Source: Paracoccus denitrificans (GTDB taxonomy: Bacteria > Pseudomonadota > Alphaproteobacteria > Rhodobacterales > Rhodobacteraceae). Taken from it: a DNA stretch of 64,000 nt. Shown here piece by piece: positions 1 through 7,896 of the stretch. The position numbers were made by a program, and so were the translations under genes. Each line of letters opens with the position of its first letter. Position 1 is the first letter of the stretch. The notes beneath the pieces were generated by a model. That model searched no databases. It was not told the DNA's origin and worked only from the letters and a program-made list of their open reading frames with translations. The stretch is from positions 62,001 through 126,000 of the forward strand of contig NZ_FNEA01000013.1 of assembly GCF_900100045.1 (NCBI RefSeq). Reading direction: 5' to 3'.

Positions 1-656
1 TGCGGCAAGGCGAGAAGACCGCCGATCTGCGCCAGGAAAGGTGCTGGCGCTGGCTTGTGGATCGGCTGCTGTCCTTCGGCGGGAAGCAGGAGGCAGGTTG
101 CCAGGATGCTGGCCAGGGAAACGACTGCGGCGACTCCGAACGGCACGGCCAGTCCCATCGGTGCCAGAACACCTGCCAGCGCCGGTCCGACCATCGTGCC
201 GACACCCATCGCGGCACTGACGAAGCCGATGGCCTGTCGCCGCTTGTGGGGCGCAGTCCGGTCCGACACATAGGCGGTCGCGATCGAGATGTTGCCTGCC
301 GACAGGCCGCCGAGGATTCGAGCGGCGAACACGACGGCAAGATTGGGGGCCAGGGCGAGCAGGAGGAAGCTCGCACAGGTTCCGATCTGGCTGGCCACCA
401 GCAGCCGCTTGCGGCCGAACAGGTCGGAGGCTTTCCCGAGGATCGGCGCGGCCAGCAACTCGCACAGCGAAAAGCTGGCCAGCAGCAGGCCGATGGTCAG
501 GGGCGTGGCTCCGAACTCGCTTGCGTAGAACGGCAGCAGGGGCAGGATCATGCCCAGACCAGCACTTTCCACCGCGACAACCGCCAAGATCGGGGGCAGG
601 GGACTCCGATCCGGCGCGGCGGGCTCCTCGGGCATCATCGGACTGTTTCCTTGCAT
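1..656 (-). CDS. MFS drug-efflux-type transporter (C-terminus beyond left edge)
   Basis: The reading frame is open from an ATG at 656 down to base 1, so the protein leaves the window after about 218 residues. It reads as the first half of a 12-TM major facilitator: TM1 (VESAGLGMILPLLPFY), the motif-A loop (GKASDLFGRKRLLV) between TM2 and TM3, and the RxxxG element (ARILGGLSAGN) in TM4. This pattern fits the TetA/multidrug H+ antiporter branch. It starts 6 bp after the stop of another MFS gene on the same strand, so the two are probably co-transcribed from the operator-rich region near 2.0 kb. Substrate is unknown. A second in-frame ATG near 638 could be the true start. Confidence 0.85.
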   Translation of the reverse strand, partial: MQGNSPMMPEEPAAPDRSPLPPILAVVAVESAGLGMILPLLPFYASEFGATPLTIGLLLASFSLCELLAAPILGKASDLFGRKRLLVASQIGTCASFLLLALAPNLAVVFAARILGGLSAGNISIATAYVSDRTAPHKRRQAIGFVSAAMGVGTMVGPALAGVLAPMGLAVPFGVAAVVSLASILATCLLLPAEGQQPIHKPAPAPFLAQIGGLLALP

Positions 657-662
657 GGGAGA

Positions 663-1895
663 TCAGTCGGCCCGCGCCGCCGTTTCCGGGTCCACCGCCG
701 GCAGATGTCGCCAGGCGATGGCTGCGGTCAGTGCGACGAGGGCGATGATCACGCCGGTCCAAAGGCCGTAGAGCGCCTGTCCTATCAACAGCCCGGCGAA
801 GACCGGGGAGGCGACATCGGTGAGCGCGATCAGGGATTGGGTGGTGCCGATGACGATCCCTTGCCGTTCCTGCGGAGCATGGACCGACAGAGCCGAGAAG
901 AACGTCGGGCGCGCCATCGCATCGCCGAAGCTGACGCAGAGGATAGCGAGAACGAGGACCGGAAGCGTTGTCGCAAGACCCACCGTCATGTAGCCGGTGG
1001 CGACGATGGCACAGATGAATATGATCAGGCGACGTACGGTGAAGAACCGTCCCAGCCAGCGCAGCAGGAACAGTTGCACGAGGATGTTGATCGCTCCGTC
1101 CGCCGCCAGCACATAGCCAAGCTCGCGCGGGCCGAAGGGATTTTCCGGTGTGACGAAACTCGCCTGGAGGTAGTTGGCAAGCTGCGAGCTATACATCCCG
1201 TAGGCGAAGAAATAGCAGAGCAGCACGACGACCAGCACGCGGATCAGCGGCGAGCCGACGATTGACCTGAACGAGACCTCGCGCGATGCGTCGGGGGTTT
1301 GCGATGCGGCCGGGCTGCGCTTCAGCCAGAGTGCCGTGACGGTGAAGCTGACAGCAGACAGCACCATCGCGGCGTAGATCGGTGCGGTCAGCGAGATGTC
1401 GGACAGATAGCCGGAAATGCCTGCCCCGACGATGCCGCCCAGCCCTACCCCAGCGTGGAGGGTGCCGATCGCCTGTCTTCGATTGGCGGGCGAACTGTGG
1501 TCGGCGGCATAGGCGGCTGCGGCGGCAAAGGTTCCGCCGGTGAAGCCGAACAGCATCCTTGCCAGCAGGACAGGGATAACGGCCTGAGCCAGGCCCAGCA
1601 GCAGCAGGCTGACGAAGGCTGTGGCTTGCGTGGCGAGCAAGATCCGCTTGCGCCCCAGCCGGTCGGAGAGTTGGCCGATCAGCGGTGCCGCGACCAGGTG
1701 GGTCAATGCCTCGGTGCCCATGACGATGCCGAGGATCAGCGGTGTGCCGCCCATCTCCTGGATATAGAATGGCAGGATCGGCAGGGTGGAGGCGGCGCTG
1801 GCAGCATAAAGGCTGACGACCAGGAAGACCGGCAGCATCAGCCGCCAATCGAGTCTTTCCGGGGCGGCATCGTCCGCAGTTGCTGCGTCGTTCAT
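663..1895 (-). CDS. MFS multidrug/tetracycline-type efflux transporter
   Basis: A 410-residue major facilitator. The start chosen is the ATG at 1895 (MNDAATADD...), which has a GAAGGAA Shine-Dalgarno about 7 bases upstream; an upstream in-frame start lacks one. The N-terminal half shows TM1 ending LPILPFYIQEMGGTP, a motif-A loop (GQLSDRLGRKRILL) and LARMLFGFTGGTFAAAAAY, typical of proton-driven drug exporters. Twelve hydrophobic segments can be followed. Its promoter region (1896-2099) is shared with a divergent quinone-reductase-like gene and holds three copies of a 17-bp MarR-type operator, so derepression by the nearby MarR is likely. Efflux of an aromatic or quinone-like compound is an inference from the neighbouring monooxygenase. 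Confidence 0.85.
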   Translation of the reverse strand: MNDAATADDAAPERLDWRLMLPVFLVVSLYAASAASTLPILPFYIQEMGGTPLILGIVMGTEALTHLVAAPLIGQLSDRLGRKRILLATQATAFVSLLLLGLAQAVIPVLLARMLFGFTGGTFAAAAAYAADHSSPANRRQAIGTLHAGVGLGGIVGAGISGYLSDISLTAPIYAAMVLSAVSFTVTALWLKRSPAASQTPDASREVSFRSIVGSPLIRVLVVVLLCYFFAYGMYSSQLANYLQASFVTPENPFGPRELGYVLAADGAINILVQLFLLRWLGRFFTVRRLIIFICAIVATGYMTVGLATTLPVLVLAILCVSFGDAMARPTFFSALSVHAPQERQGIVIGTTQSLIALTDVASPVFAGLLIGQALYGLWTGVIIALVALTAAIAWRHLPAVDPETAARAD

Positions 1896-1969
1896 CTCGC
1901 GATTCCTTCTGTTGGCGCGCATCTGCGTCGCGAATGAGCGTCGGGAAGTCGGTTGCTGCCGCCCGCTCA

Positions 1970-1986
1970 ATGTGTATCATGCACAT
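1970..1986. promoter_or_regulatory. MarR-type operator, copy 1
   Basis: ATGTGTATCATGCACAT is a near-perfect 17-bp inverted repeat (ATGTG-N7-CACAT) upstream of the minus-strand MFS gene. The same sequence with few changes recurs at 2018, 2064, 3533 and 3581, always around the promoters of this locus. Assignment to the adjacent MarR is an inference from position and symmetry. Confidence 0.75.
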
Positions 1987-2017
1987 AAATGTGGCATGCC
2001 TCCGGCGTCAACAGAAA

Positions 2018-2034
2018 ACGTGTATCATGCACAT
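2018..2034. promoter_or_regulatory. MarR-type operator, copy 2
   Basis: ACGTGTATCATGCACAT, 16 of 17 bases identical to copy 1, lies in the middle of the divergent promoter region between the MFS and quinone-reductase-like genes. Copy 1 and copy 2 are 48 bp apart start to start. Confidence 0.72.
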
Positions 2035-2063
2035 TATATTGACGCAGCGCTTCCCGCCATGAT

Positions 2064-2080
2064 ATGTGCTTTATACACAC
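2064..2080. promoter_or_regulatory. MarR-type operator, copy 3
   Basis: ATGTGCTTTATACACAC keeps both half-sites (ATGTG and CACAC/T) at the same spacing. It ends 19 bp before the ATG of the quinone-reductase-like gene, overlapping where transcription should start. Confidence 0.65.
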
Positions 2081-2099
2081 ATCAAGAAAGGAAGCCGCC

Positions 2100-3052
2100 A
2101 TGAAGGCTCTGGTTGTGCAGGACTACGGCCGGTCGCCGGCCTATACCGATTTCCCCGATCCGGCCGTAGGCCGGGCGAGGTTCGGGTTGCCGTCAACGCC
2201 GCCGCGATGAGCCAGGTGGTCAAGGGACGGGCCGCAGGCAGCCACTACAGCGCATCGGGCGGGCTGCCCTTCGTCGCTGGCATCGACGGTGTTGGTCGCC
2301 TTGATGACGGGCGCCGGGTCTGGTTCGTCCTGCCGCGCGATCCCTTTGGCAGCATGGCAGAGCAGACGGTGGTGCCAGTGGCGCAGTGCCTTGTCTTGCC
2401 GGACGATCTCGATGACCTGACGGCGGCGGCCATCGCCAACCCGGGCATGTCATCCTGGGTCACCTATACCGAGCGGGCGCGGCTTCAGCCTGGCGAGACC
2501 GTTCTCGTCAACGGCGCTACCGGAACCTCGGGCAGGCTTGCCGTCCAGATCGCCAGGCACCTGGGGGCGGGGAAGATCATCGCCACCGGCCGCGACGCCG
2601 AGGCTTTGCGCGAGGTCGCCGCTTTGGGCGCGGACGTGACGATCCCGCTTACGGAGGATGCGGCTGCCCTCGAGGAGAGGTTCAAAGAGCAGTTCGCGCA
2701 AGGCGTCGATGTGGTCGTCGACTACCTTTGGGGGATGAGCGCGGAATGCCTGCTGATCGCTGGGGCCAAGACCGGACGGCCCGGCACTCCGATCCGCGTG
2801 ATCCAGATCGGCTCGGTCAGCGGCGCGACCATCACCCTTCCGAGCGCGGTTCTGCGGGCTTCCGCGATCGAACTCATGGGCGCCGGTCATGGCGCCGTCC
2901 CGCTCGACCGTCATCTTGCGGCGGTGGAGGCGCTGCTGAAGGCGGTGGCGCCCGCGAACCTGAAAATCGCGTTCCACGCAGTCCCGCTATCAGACGGCAC
3001 TCGAGCCTGGGATCGGGACGACAGCCGCAACCGCACGGTGTTCGTGGTCTGA
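2100..3052 (+). pseudogene. Zinc-type alcohol dehydrogenase / quinone oxidoreductase (frameshifted)
   Basis: A medium-chain dehydrogenase/reductase (MDR) of about 318 residues. Translation from the ATG at 2100, which has an AAGGAAG ribosome site, gives MKALVVQDYGRSPAYTDFPD, a normal MDR start. The frame is lost near 2170, and the rest of the protein (PGEVRVAVNAAAMSQVVKG... to 3052) continues in another frame. One extra base between 2170 and 2171 would give ...VGPGEVRVAV and restore the gene. The nucleotide-binding segment is visible as VLVNGATGTSGRLAVQIARHLG. No structural-zinc cysteines are seen, as in quinone reductases. It lies downstream of operator copy 3 and convergent with marR. It is either a young pseudogene or the base is a sequencing error. 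Confidence 0.8.
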
Positions 3053-3076
3053 CATCCGGCTCGCTCCGGGCCTATC

Positions 3077-3562
3077 CTACTCGCTTCGGGTAGGCTCGGC
3101 GCTCATGCTGTCGGCGAGCATCTTCATCAGCCGGATCAACTCGTCGAAATCGTCACGTTTCCAGTCCTTGAACAGCGAAAGCACCATCTTCTCCCGCGCG
3201 GCATCAACCGCGTCCGTCGCGGCCTTGCCTTTGGTCGTGATGACTGCCTCGCGCACCCGCTTGTCAGAGGGGGAGGCGCGGCGTTCGACCAGCCCGATCT
3301 CCTCCAGCCGGGCGATCTGGCGGCTTACGGTCGTGTAGTCGCGCCCGACACCATCGGCCAGTTCGACCACCCCGATCGGCCCCCGCCGCTCGACCGTGAC
3401 GAGCAGCGGAAACAGCGCCCTCTCCAGCGTAAGCCCCGCGATTTCCAGCAGTTGCGCATCCCGCTCGGGGCGGTTCATCAGGCTGGCGATGTCCATCAGC
3501 GCCCGATGCAGCTCGGGCAACATCTTCCTGATATGTGTATGATGCACTTTTATCGTTGACAC
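3077..3562 (-). CDS. MarR-family transcriptional repressor
   Basis: A winged-helix MarR protein: GLTLERALFPLLVTVERRGPIGVVELADGVGRDYTTVSRQIARLEEIGLVERR covers the helix-turn-helix, followed by SPSDKRVREAVITTKG, the characteristic D-R wing. The start is uncertain. I prefer the GTG at 3562 because GGAGGG sits 8 bases upstream, giving 161 residues. An ATG at 3523 (MLPELHRALMD) or one at 3577 are alternatives. With the GTG start, one operator copy (3533-3549) lies inside the first codons. The divergent FAD monooxygenase shares the promoter region and carries another copy. Autoregulation and control of the two pumps, the reductase and the monooxygenase are inferred from the five identical sites. 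Confidence 0.88.
   Translation of the reverse strand: MSTIKVHHTHIRKMLPELHRALMDIASLMNRPERDAQLLEIAGLTLERALFPLLVTVERRGPIGVVELADGVGRDYTTVSRQIARLEEIGLVERRASPSDKRVREAVITTKGKAATDAVDAAREKMVLSLFKDWKRDDFDELIRLMKMLADSMSAEPTRSE
3533..3549. promoter_or_regulatory. MarR-type operator, copy 4
   Basis: ATGTGTATGATGCACTT differs from the consensus at the right half-site. It falls at the 5' end of marR, between two candidate start codons, a position suited to autorepression. Confidence 0.68.
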
Positions 3563-3580
3563 GCGCAGACCCTCCATAAT

Positions 3581-3597
3581 ATGTGCATCATACACAT
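3581..3597. promoter_or_regulatory. MarR-type operator, copy 5
   Basis: ATGTGCATCATACACAT is close to a perfect inverted repeat. It lies 11 bp before the ATG of the FAD monooxygenase and upstream of marR, 48 bp from copy 4. That is the same spacing as between copies 1 and 2. Confidence 0.75.
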
Positions 3598-3608
3598 TGG
3601 AGAGAACG

Positions 3609-5129
3609 ATGAAAGCGCAAAACCCTGTTGCGGTGCTGATCTGTGGCGCCGGTGCGTCGGGTCTTACCCTGGCGGTCGATCTGGCCCGTCGTGGCGTGGC
3701 CTTCCGCATCATCGAGAAGATGGACCAGCCCTTCGCCGGCTCGCGGGGCAAGGGCATCCAGCCGCGGACGCAGGAAGTGTTCGCGGATCTGGGCGTCCTC
3801 GACCGTGTGGTGGCGGCAGGCGGTATCTACCCGTCGATGCGGGAATATCGCGCGGATGGCACCTGGATCGAGAAAGACATGGCTGAGCGGCATGACCCGA
3901 CGCCCGCCGAGCCCTATCAGATCGCGCTGATGGTTCCCCAGTTCCTGACGGAGCGGGTGCTACGCGAGCGTCTGGCCGAGCTTGGCCACCGCGTGGAGTT
4001 CGGCACCGAACTCGTCGGGTTCGAGCAGGACGAGAAGGGCGTCACCGCGCGGCTGGTGGGTCCGGATGGCGAGGAGACCTTAACCGCCCGCTATCTCGTC
4101 GGCGCCGATGGTGGCCGCAGCTTCGTGCGGCGCACGCTTGGGGTGGAGTTCCCCGGCAAGACGCTGGGCGTGCGCGCCATCGTCGCCGATGTCGCGTTGA
4201 CCGGCCTTGGACGCGATGCCTGGCATCAGTTCAACGATGGCGACATGCAGCGGATGGTGGCGATCTGCCCGCTTGCCGGGACCGACCTGTTCCAACTTCA
4301 GGCGCCCATCCCGCCGGAGGGCGAAGCCGATCTCTCTGCCAAGGCGCTGGAGGGAATGATACTGGATCGGACAGGCCGCAGCGATATCCGGGTGCATTCC
4401 GTGGCCTGGGCTTCCGCCTATGCCATGAACGCGCGGCTCGCCGAATGCTACCGGGTCGGCCGGGCGTTCCTGGTGGGGGACGCCGCCCATATCCATCCGC
4501 CGACCGGCGGTCAGGGCCTGAACACCAGCGTGCAGGATGCCTGGAACCTCGGGTGGAAGCTGGCAGCCGTGCTGCATGGCGCGCCGGATGGGCTGCTCGA
4601 CACCTACGAGGCGGAGCGGCGCCCGGTGGCCGAAGCGATGCTGGGGCTTGCGACCGGCCTTCTTGACGCGATGAAACGCGGAATGACGCGGCGCGGCCGC
4701 GAGACCCGCCAGCTCGACATCGGATACCCCGAGTCGCCGCTGGCCCTCGATCCCTCCGGACGGCCCGGTATCCTGCTCGCCGGGGATCGCGCGCCCGACG
4801 CTCCGCTACGCGGCGCTGCTGGACTGTCCCGCCGCCTGTTCGACCTGTTCAGCGGCCCTCACTGGACGCTGATCGGCTTCGAGGCTGAGCGCGACATCAT
4901 TGCGCCGAGAGGCGGGCTGCACATCCACCGGGTCGGCCCCGGCCAGGAGCTTGAGGACGAGGACGGCCACCTGCACGCCGCCTATGGCCTGGCACCCGGC
5001 GAATGGGTGCTGGTGCGTCCCGACGGCTATGTCGCCGCGATCGTGTCCATGCAAGATGTGGCTCTTTTGGAGAGTTTCCTTGCCGAGGTAGGAGTGGCGG
5101 GAGCACGCTCTGGAGACCTGAAATCGTAG
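3609..5129 (+). CDS. FAD-dependent aromatic monooxygenase (PHBH / phenol hydroxylase fold)
   Basis: A 506-residue class A flavoprotein monooxygenase. Start at the ATG at 3609, with GGAGAG 5 bases upstream. Motifs in order: the N-terminal dinucleotide fold VLICGAGASGLTLAVDLARRG, the NAD(P)H-linked DG motif in YLVGADGGRSFVRR, and the second FAD motif FLVGDAAHIHPPTGGQGLN. The C-terminal 120 residues resemble the thioredoxin-like tail of PheA/TfdB-type hydroxylases (GLHIHRVGPGQ...APGEWVLVRPDGYVAAI). It would hydroxylate an aromatic compound, or inactivate an aromatic antibiotic, using NAD(P)H and O2. The MarR operator directly upstream and the adjacent pumps favour inducible detoxification. Substrate cannot be told from the sequence. 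Confidence 0.88.
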   Translation: MKAQNPVAVLICGAGASGLTLAVDLARRGVAFRIIEKMDQPFAGSRGKGIQPRTQEVFADLGVLDRVVAAGGIYPSMREYRADGTWIEKDMAERHDPTPAEPYQIALMVPQFLTERVLRERLAELGHRVEFGTELVGFEQDEKGVTARLVGPDGEETLTARYLVGADGGRSFVRRTLGVEFPGKTLGVRAIVADVALTGLGRDAWHQFNDGDMQRMVAICPLAGTDLFQLQAPIPPEGEADLSAKALEGMILDRTGRSDIRVHSVAWASAYAMNARLAECYRVGRAFLVGDAAHIHPPTGGQGLNTSVQDAWNLGWKLAAVLHGAPDGLLDTYEAERRPVAEAMLGLATGLLDAMKRGMTRRGRETRQLDIGYPESPLALDPSGRPGILLAGDRAPDAPLRGAAGLSRRLFDLFSGPHWTLIGFEAERDIIAPRGGLHIHRVGPGQELEDEDGHLHAAYGLAPGEWVLVRPDGYVAAIVSMQDVALLESFLAEVGVAGARSGDLKS

Positions 5130-5306
5130 CCCCGTGATCTGTTGACATTGATCGCTTGAAATTCAGTTCATGCTGGTGGTTTCGAGCGCAAATATGGGCG
5201 TTTGCCTACGCGGCTGTTCGAAATATCTCTCGAAGTATTTCTGGCTCAACCTGGCGGAGCATGGGAAAGATGAGAGTGCTTGGTGGCAAGTGAAGATGGT
5301 TGTCCG

Positions 5307-5454
5307 CCCCCGCAACCAGAAAACACAAAGATATCAGCGTGTTAAGCCTCCCTCGGGAGGCTTTTTGCATTTGGGCTTCCTGAAGCCCGGAAGCATATCG
5401 GAAGCAATCGATCGGAAACCACAGCGGGAAATCGGCGGTGTCACATTGCCGTGA
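5307..5454 (+). repeat. att-like module, copy A (paired with copy B at 54.6 kb)
   Basis: This stretch begins with the last bases of a tRNA (CCCCGCAACCAGAAA), runs through a hairpin terminator and ends with a conserved block (CGGAAGCATATCGGAAGCA, a TCGGCGG stretch, TCACATTG-CGTGA). The same elements in the same order and spacing occur at 54566-54713. No tRNA body precedes it here. It may be the end of an integrative element inserted at a tRNA-fMet gene, or a duplicated tRNA-downstream region. Confidence 0.6.
5346..5366 (+). terminator. Rho-independent terminator inside repeat A
   Basis: The stem GCCTCC-CTCG-GGAGGC is followed by five T residues. The same hairpin with compensating changes appears in repeat B at 54603-54625. 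Confidence 0.7.
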
Positions 5455-5464
5455 TTAATGGCTT

Positions 5465-5680
5465 GCCGTCGCTTGATCCATATCCGCCACTAGGCTCTTG
5501 AGCTACTCCTTCTCGTCCACGAGCCGCGTTAGCGGCTTGCCGTCGGGCAAAACAATGCCGACAAACTTCGCCTTCGGCTTGTAGAGTGCGGCGAGGCTCA
5601 ACTCGTGCTTTCGGCAGACCGGCCCCCCCATTCTTTGATCATCCCGATAATCTGCGTCTCGGTGAAACTGCTTTCATGTC
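5465..5680 (-). pseudogene. IS3-family OrfA relic
   Basis: Read on the minus strand, the stretch encodes SSFTETQIIGMIKEW, then VCRKHELSLAALYKPKAKF and a short LVDEKE*LKSLVADMD segment. This is the order seen in IS3-group OrfA proteins (helix-turn-helix, VCRKHGLS, leucine zipper). The start codon is destroyed, a segment is missing after MIKEW, and there is an in-frame stop in the zipper. It is a degenerate fragment without inverted repeats that I can see. Confidence 0.75.
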
Positions 5681-5868
5681 ATCCGCTCCCTCTCGGATGT
5701 CCCGCAAGCTCTACGTCGCAGCGAAGGAGCTTCTGGGGGTAGGTCAGCATGCAGAGAGAGCAAAGACATAGAATTATAAAATAGTGATAACAATATAAAT
5801 ATATTGACCATTTTGGGGTGGGCATCTAGCATCAAGTTAACTGAAAGCTCGGCGCAGGGAGAATAGAG
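5681..5868 (+). promoter_or_regulatory. AT-rich leader of the catabolic operon
   Basis: These 188 bp carry no gene. Positions 5765-5815 are strongly AT-rich (GAATTATAAAATAGTG, ATAAATATATTGACC), unlike the GC-rich surroundings, and lie about 55-100 bp before the E1 gene. This is the likely promoter and operator zone for the 5.9-18.0 kb operon, possibly bound by the IclR encoded in it. No exact -35/-10 pair is claimed. Confidence 0.4.
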
Positions 5869-7896
5869 TTGCCCGCACCTCTCACCGATACTGACATCGA
5901 ATTTCTTGTGAGTTCTTACGAGCGGATGTACCGCATCCGTCAGTTCGAGCAGTCTGCGCTTGATCTTAGCACCAGCAAGGAAGCTCTTATCGCGGGGTCG
6001 GTGCATCTGTGCGCCGGTCAGGAAGCGGTGCCTGTCGGTGCAATGGCCGCACTCGGCCCGTGTGATCGCGTTATCGCAACTTATAGAGGTCATGGCTGGG
6101 CGTTAGAAACGGGCGTTCCCGCCCAAGAATTTTTTGCTGAGCTTTGCCACCGTAAGGCAGGTGTGAATGGTGGACGAAGTGGCTCTGCCCTGGTCACCGC
6201 GCCGAATCAGCGTTTTATCGGTGAAAACTCTATAGTCGGTGCGGGCGGGCCGATTGCCTGTGGCATCGCCCTGGCGGCAAAGATGGAGGGCGCGGACCGC
6301 GTCTGCCTTGTGACATTCGGTGACGGGGCCACCAGCCAGGGCGCTCTGCATGAGGCTTTCGTCTTCGCCGCCGCCTATAAGCTTCCCGTGATCTTCGTCT
6401 GTGAAAACAATGGTTGGTCAGAGATGACCCCGACGCTTTCAATCACGGGGCTCGACCGTCTGGCCCGGCGCGCGAATGGCTATGGCATGGCATCCGCCAC
6501 GATTGACGGCACCGACCCGATGGCGGTCAAGGACAGCATTGCCCTTGCGCGGGCGGCTGTGCTTGGCGGCAAGGGGCCTGCGCTGATCGAATGCCGGGTG
6601 CCGCGGCTCTGGGGGCATTACAACCGCGATATCGAGCATTACCGGCCGAAATCCGACCGTGAAGACAGCCGCGCCCGCGATCCGCTGGCGCTGCTGGAGG
6701 CCCGGCTCTGCGCTCTCGGTGCCAGCAGCGCGGAAGAGCTGGCGATTCTGCGGGGGCGGCTCGACCGTGACTGGAGCGCGGTTCTGGACACTGTGAAAGC
6801 CATGCCGCTGCCCGATGCCGCCTCTGCCGCAGATCATGTTGTGGCACCGATCCCCGCCGCCCCGTCCGCGCCGGATCAGCAGGGGGAGAGCCGCGAGATC
6901 ACCTATATCCAGGCTGTGAATGAGGCCCTGAAGCGCGAGCTGACCGAGCACTCCGAAGTGATGGTTTTTGGCGAAGATGTCGGCCATGCAGGGGGGATCT
7001 TCGGTGCAACCCGCTATCTGCAAAGGGATTTTGGCGCGGAGAGGGTCTTTGACACCCCGATTGCCGAAGCCGCGATTCTGGGGTCGGCGGTCGGGCTGGC
7101 GCTCGAAGGCAAGCGGCCTGTGGTGGAAATCATGTGGGCCGATTTCCTGCTGGTGGCGCTGGATCAGATCATAAATCAGGCCGCGAATATCCGCTATCTG
7201 ACGCGCGGCACCCGGACTGCGCCGATTGTCGTGCGCGTTCAGCAGGGCGCGACGCCCGGCTCCACCGCGCAGCATTCACAATCGCTGGAGGCGATGCTGG
7301 CCCATGTGCCGGGCCTGCGGGTGGGGCTGCCGTCGACAGCCGATGACGCCTATCACATGCTGCGCGCCGCAATACATGGCGCGGATCCGACCGTCATCAT
7401 CGAATCCCGTGCCCTTTATCAGCGTACAGGGACGGTCTGGCCGGATGCTGCGCGTCAGGCCACCGCAGGGGCGACCCTGCGCCGCGCGGGGACGAGCGTG
7501 ACCCTGCTCGGCTGGGGCGCAGTCATGCCCGCGGTCGAGGCTGCCGCCGATGCCCTGGCCGAGAATTGCATCGACGTTTCTGTTCTGGATCTGCGCTGGC
7601 TGTCACCGGTGGACTGGGGTCAGCTCTGCGCCACCGTTTCCGCAACGGGCGGTCGCGTCGTGGTGGTGCATGAGGCCAATTTGACCGGCGGTTTCGGCGC
7701 GGAAATCGTCGCCGGGCTGGCGGAACGGCTGGGACCAGGGGCGCTCTCTTTCCGCCGGGTCGCGACGCCGGATGTGCGGATGCCGGCTTCGCCGGTCCTT
7801 CAGGCCGCGCTGCTGCCCGATGCGGCAAAGATCATGGCCGCCGCGAAGGATCTTCTGCAGTCGAATCTCCTGCCCCAGAACGAGGAATATGTCTGA
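5869..7896 (+). CDS. 2-oxoacid dehydrogenase E1, alpha and beta subunits fused
   Basis: A 675-residue thiamine-diphosphate enzyme. Residues about 10-310 are E1-alpha, with the ThDP motif starting GDGATSQG at 151 and ending ENN at 179-181. Residues about 340-665 are E1-beta (ITYIQAVNEALKREL, FGEDVGHAGGIFGATRYLQ, RVFDTPIAEAAILGSAVGLAL). The start is TTG at 5869, with GGGAGA 5 bases upstream. The enzyme decarboxylates a 2-oxo acid and hands the acyl group to a lipoyl E2. No E2 or E3 gene is in this operon, so it must borrow them or act as a simple decarboxylase. Being first in an operon with an aminotransferase, it probably acts on the 2-oxo acid or aldehyde that transaminase makes. Fused E1 proteins of this type occur in acetoin and branched-chain systems; the substrate here is unknown. 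Confidence 0.88.
   Translation: MPAPLTDTDIEFLVSSYERMYRIRQFEQSALDLSTSKEALIAGSVHLCAGQEAVPVGAMAALGPCDRVIATYRGHGWALETGVPAQEFFAELCHRKAGVNGGRSGSALVTAPNQRFIGENSIVGAGGPIACGIALAAKMEGADRVCLVTFGDGATSQGALHEAFVFAAAYKLPVIFVCENNGWSEMTPTLSITGLDRLARRANGYGMASATIDGTDPMAVKDSIALARAAVLGGKGPALIECRVPRLWGHYNRDIEHYRPKSDREDSRARDPLALLEARLCALGASSAEELAILRGRLDRDWSAVLDTVKAMPLPDAASAADHVVAPIPAAPSAPDQQGESREITYIQAVNEALKRELTEHSEVMVFGEDVGHAGGIFGATRYLQRDFGAERVFDTPIAEAAILGSAVGLALEGKRPVVEIMWADFLLVALDQIINQAANIRYLTRGTRTAPIVVRVQQGATPGSTAQHSQSLEAMLAHVPGLRVGLPSTADDAYHMLRAAIHGADPTVIIESRALYQRTGTVWPDAARQATAGATLRRAGTSVTLLGWGAVMPAVEAAADALAENCIDVSVLDLRWLSPVDWGQLCATVSATGGRVVVVHEANLTGGFGAEIVAGLAERLGPGALSFRRVATPDVRMPASPVLQAALLPDAAKIMAAAKDLLQSNLLPQNEEYV

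Noticed and set aside
57-1265. Long plus-strand open frame of 402 codons
   Set aside because: It is the shadow of the two minus-strand MFS genes; its composition (Gln/Arg/Asp-rich, no hydrophobic pattern) is typical of a reverse frame in GC-rich DNA.
5170-5454. Open frame covering repeat A, with a matching one over repeat B
   Set aside because: The similar peptide sequences arise because the DNA modules are homologous. They include tRNA-end bases and a terminator, so a real protein is unlikely.
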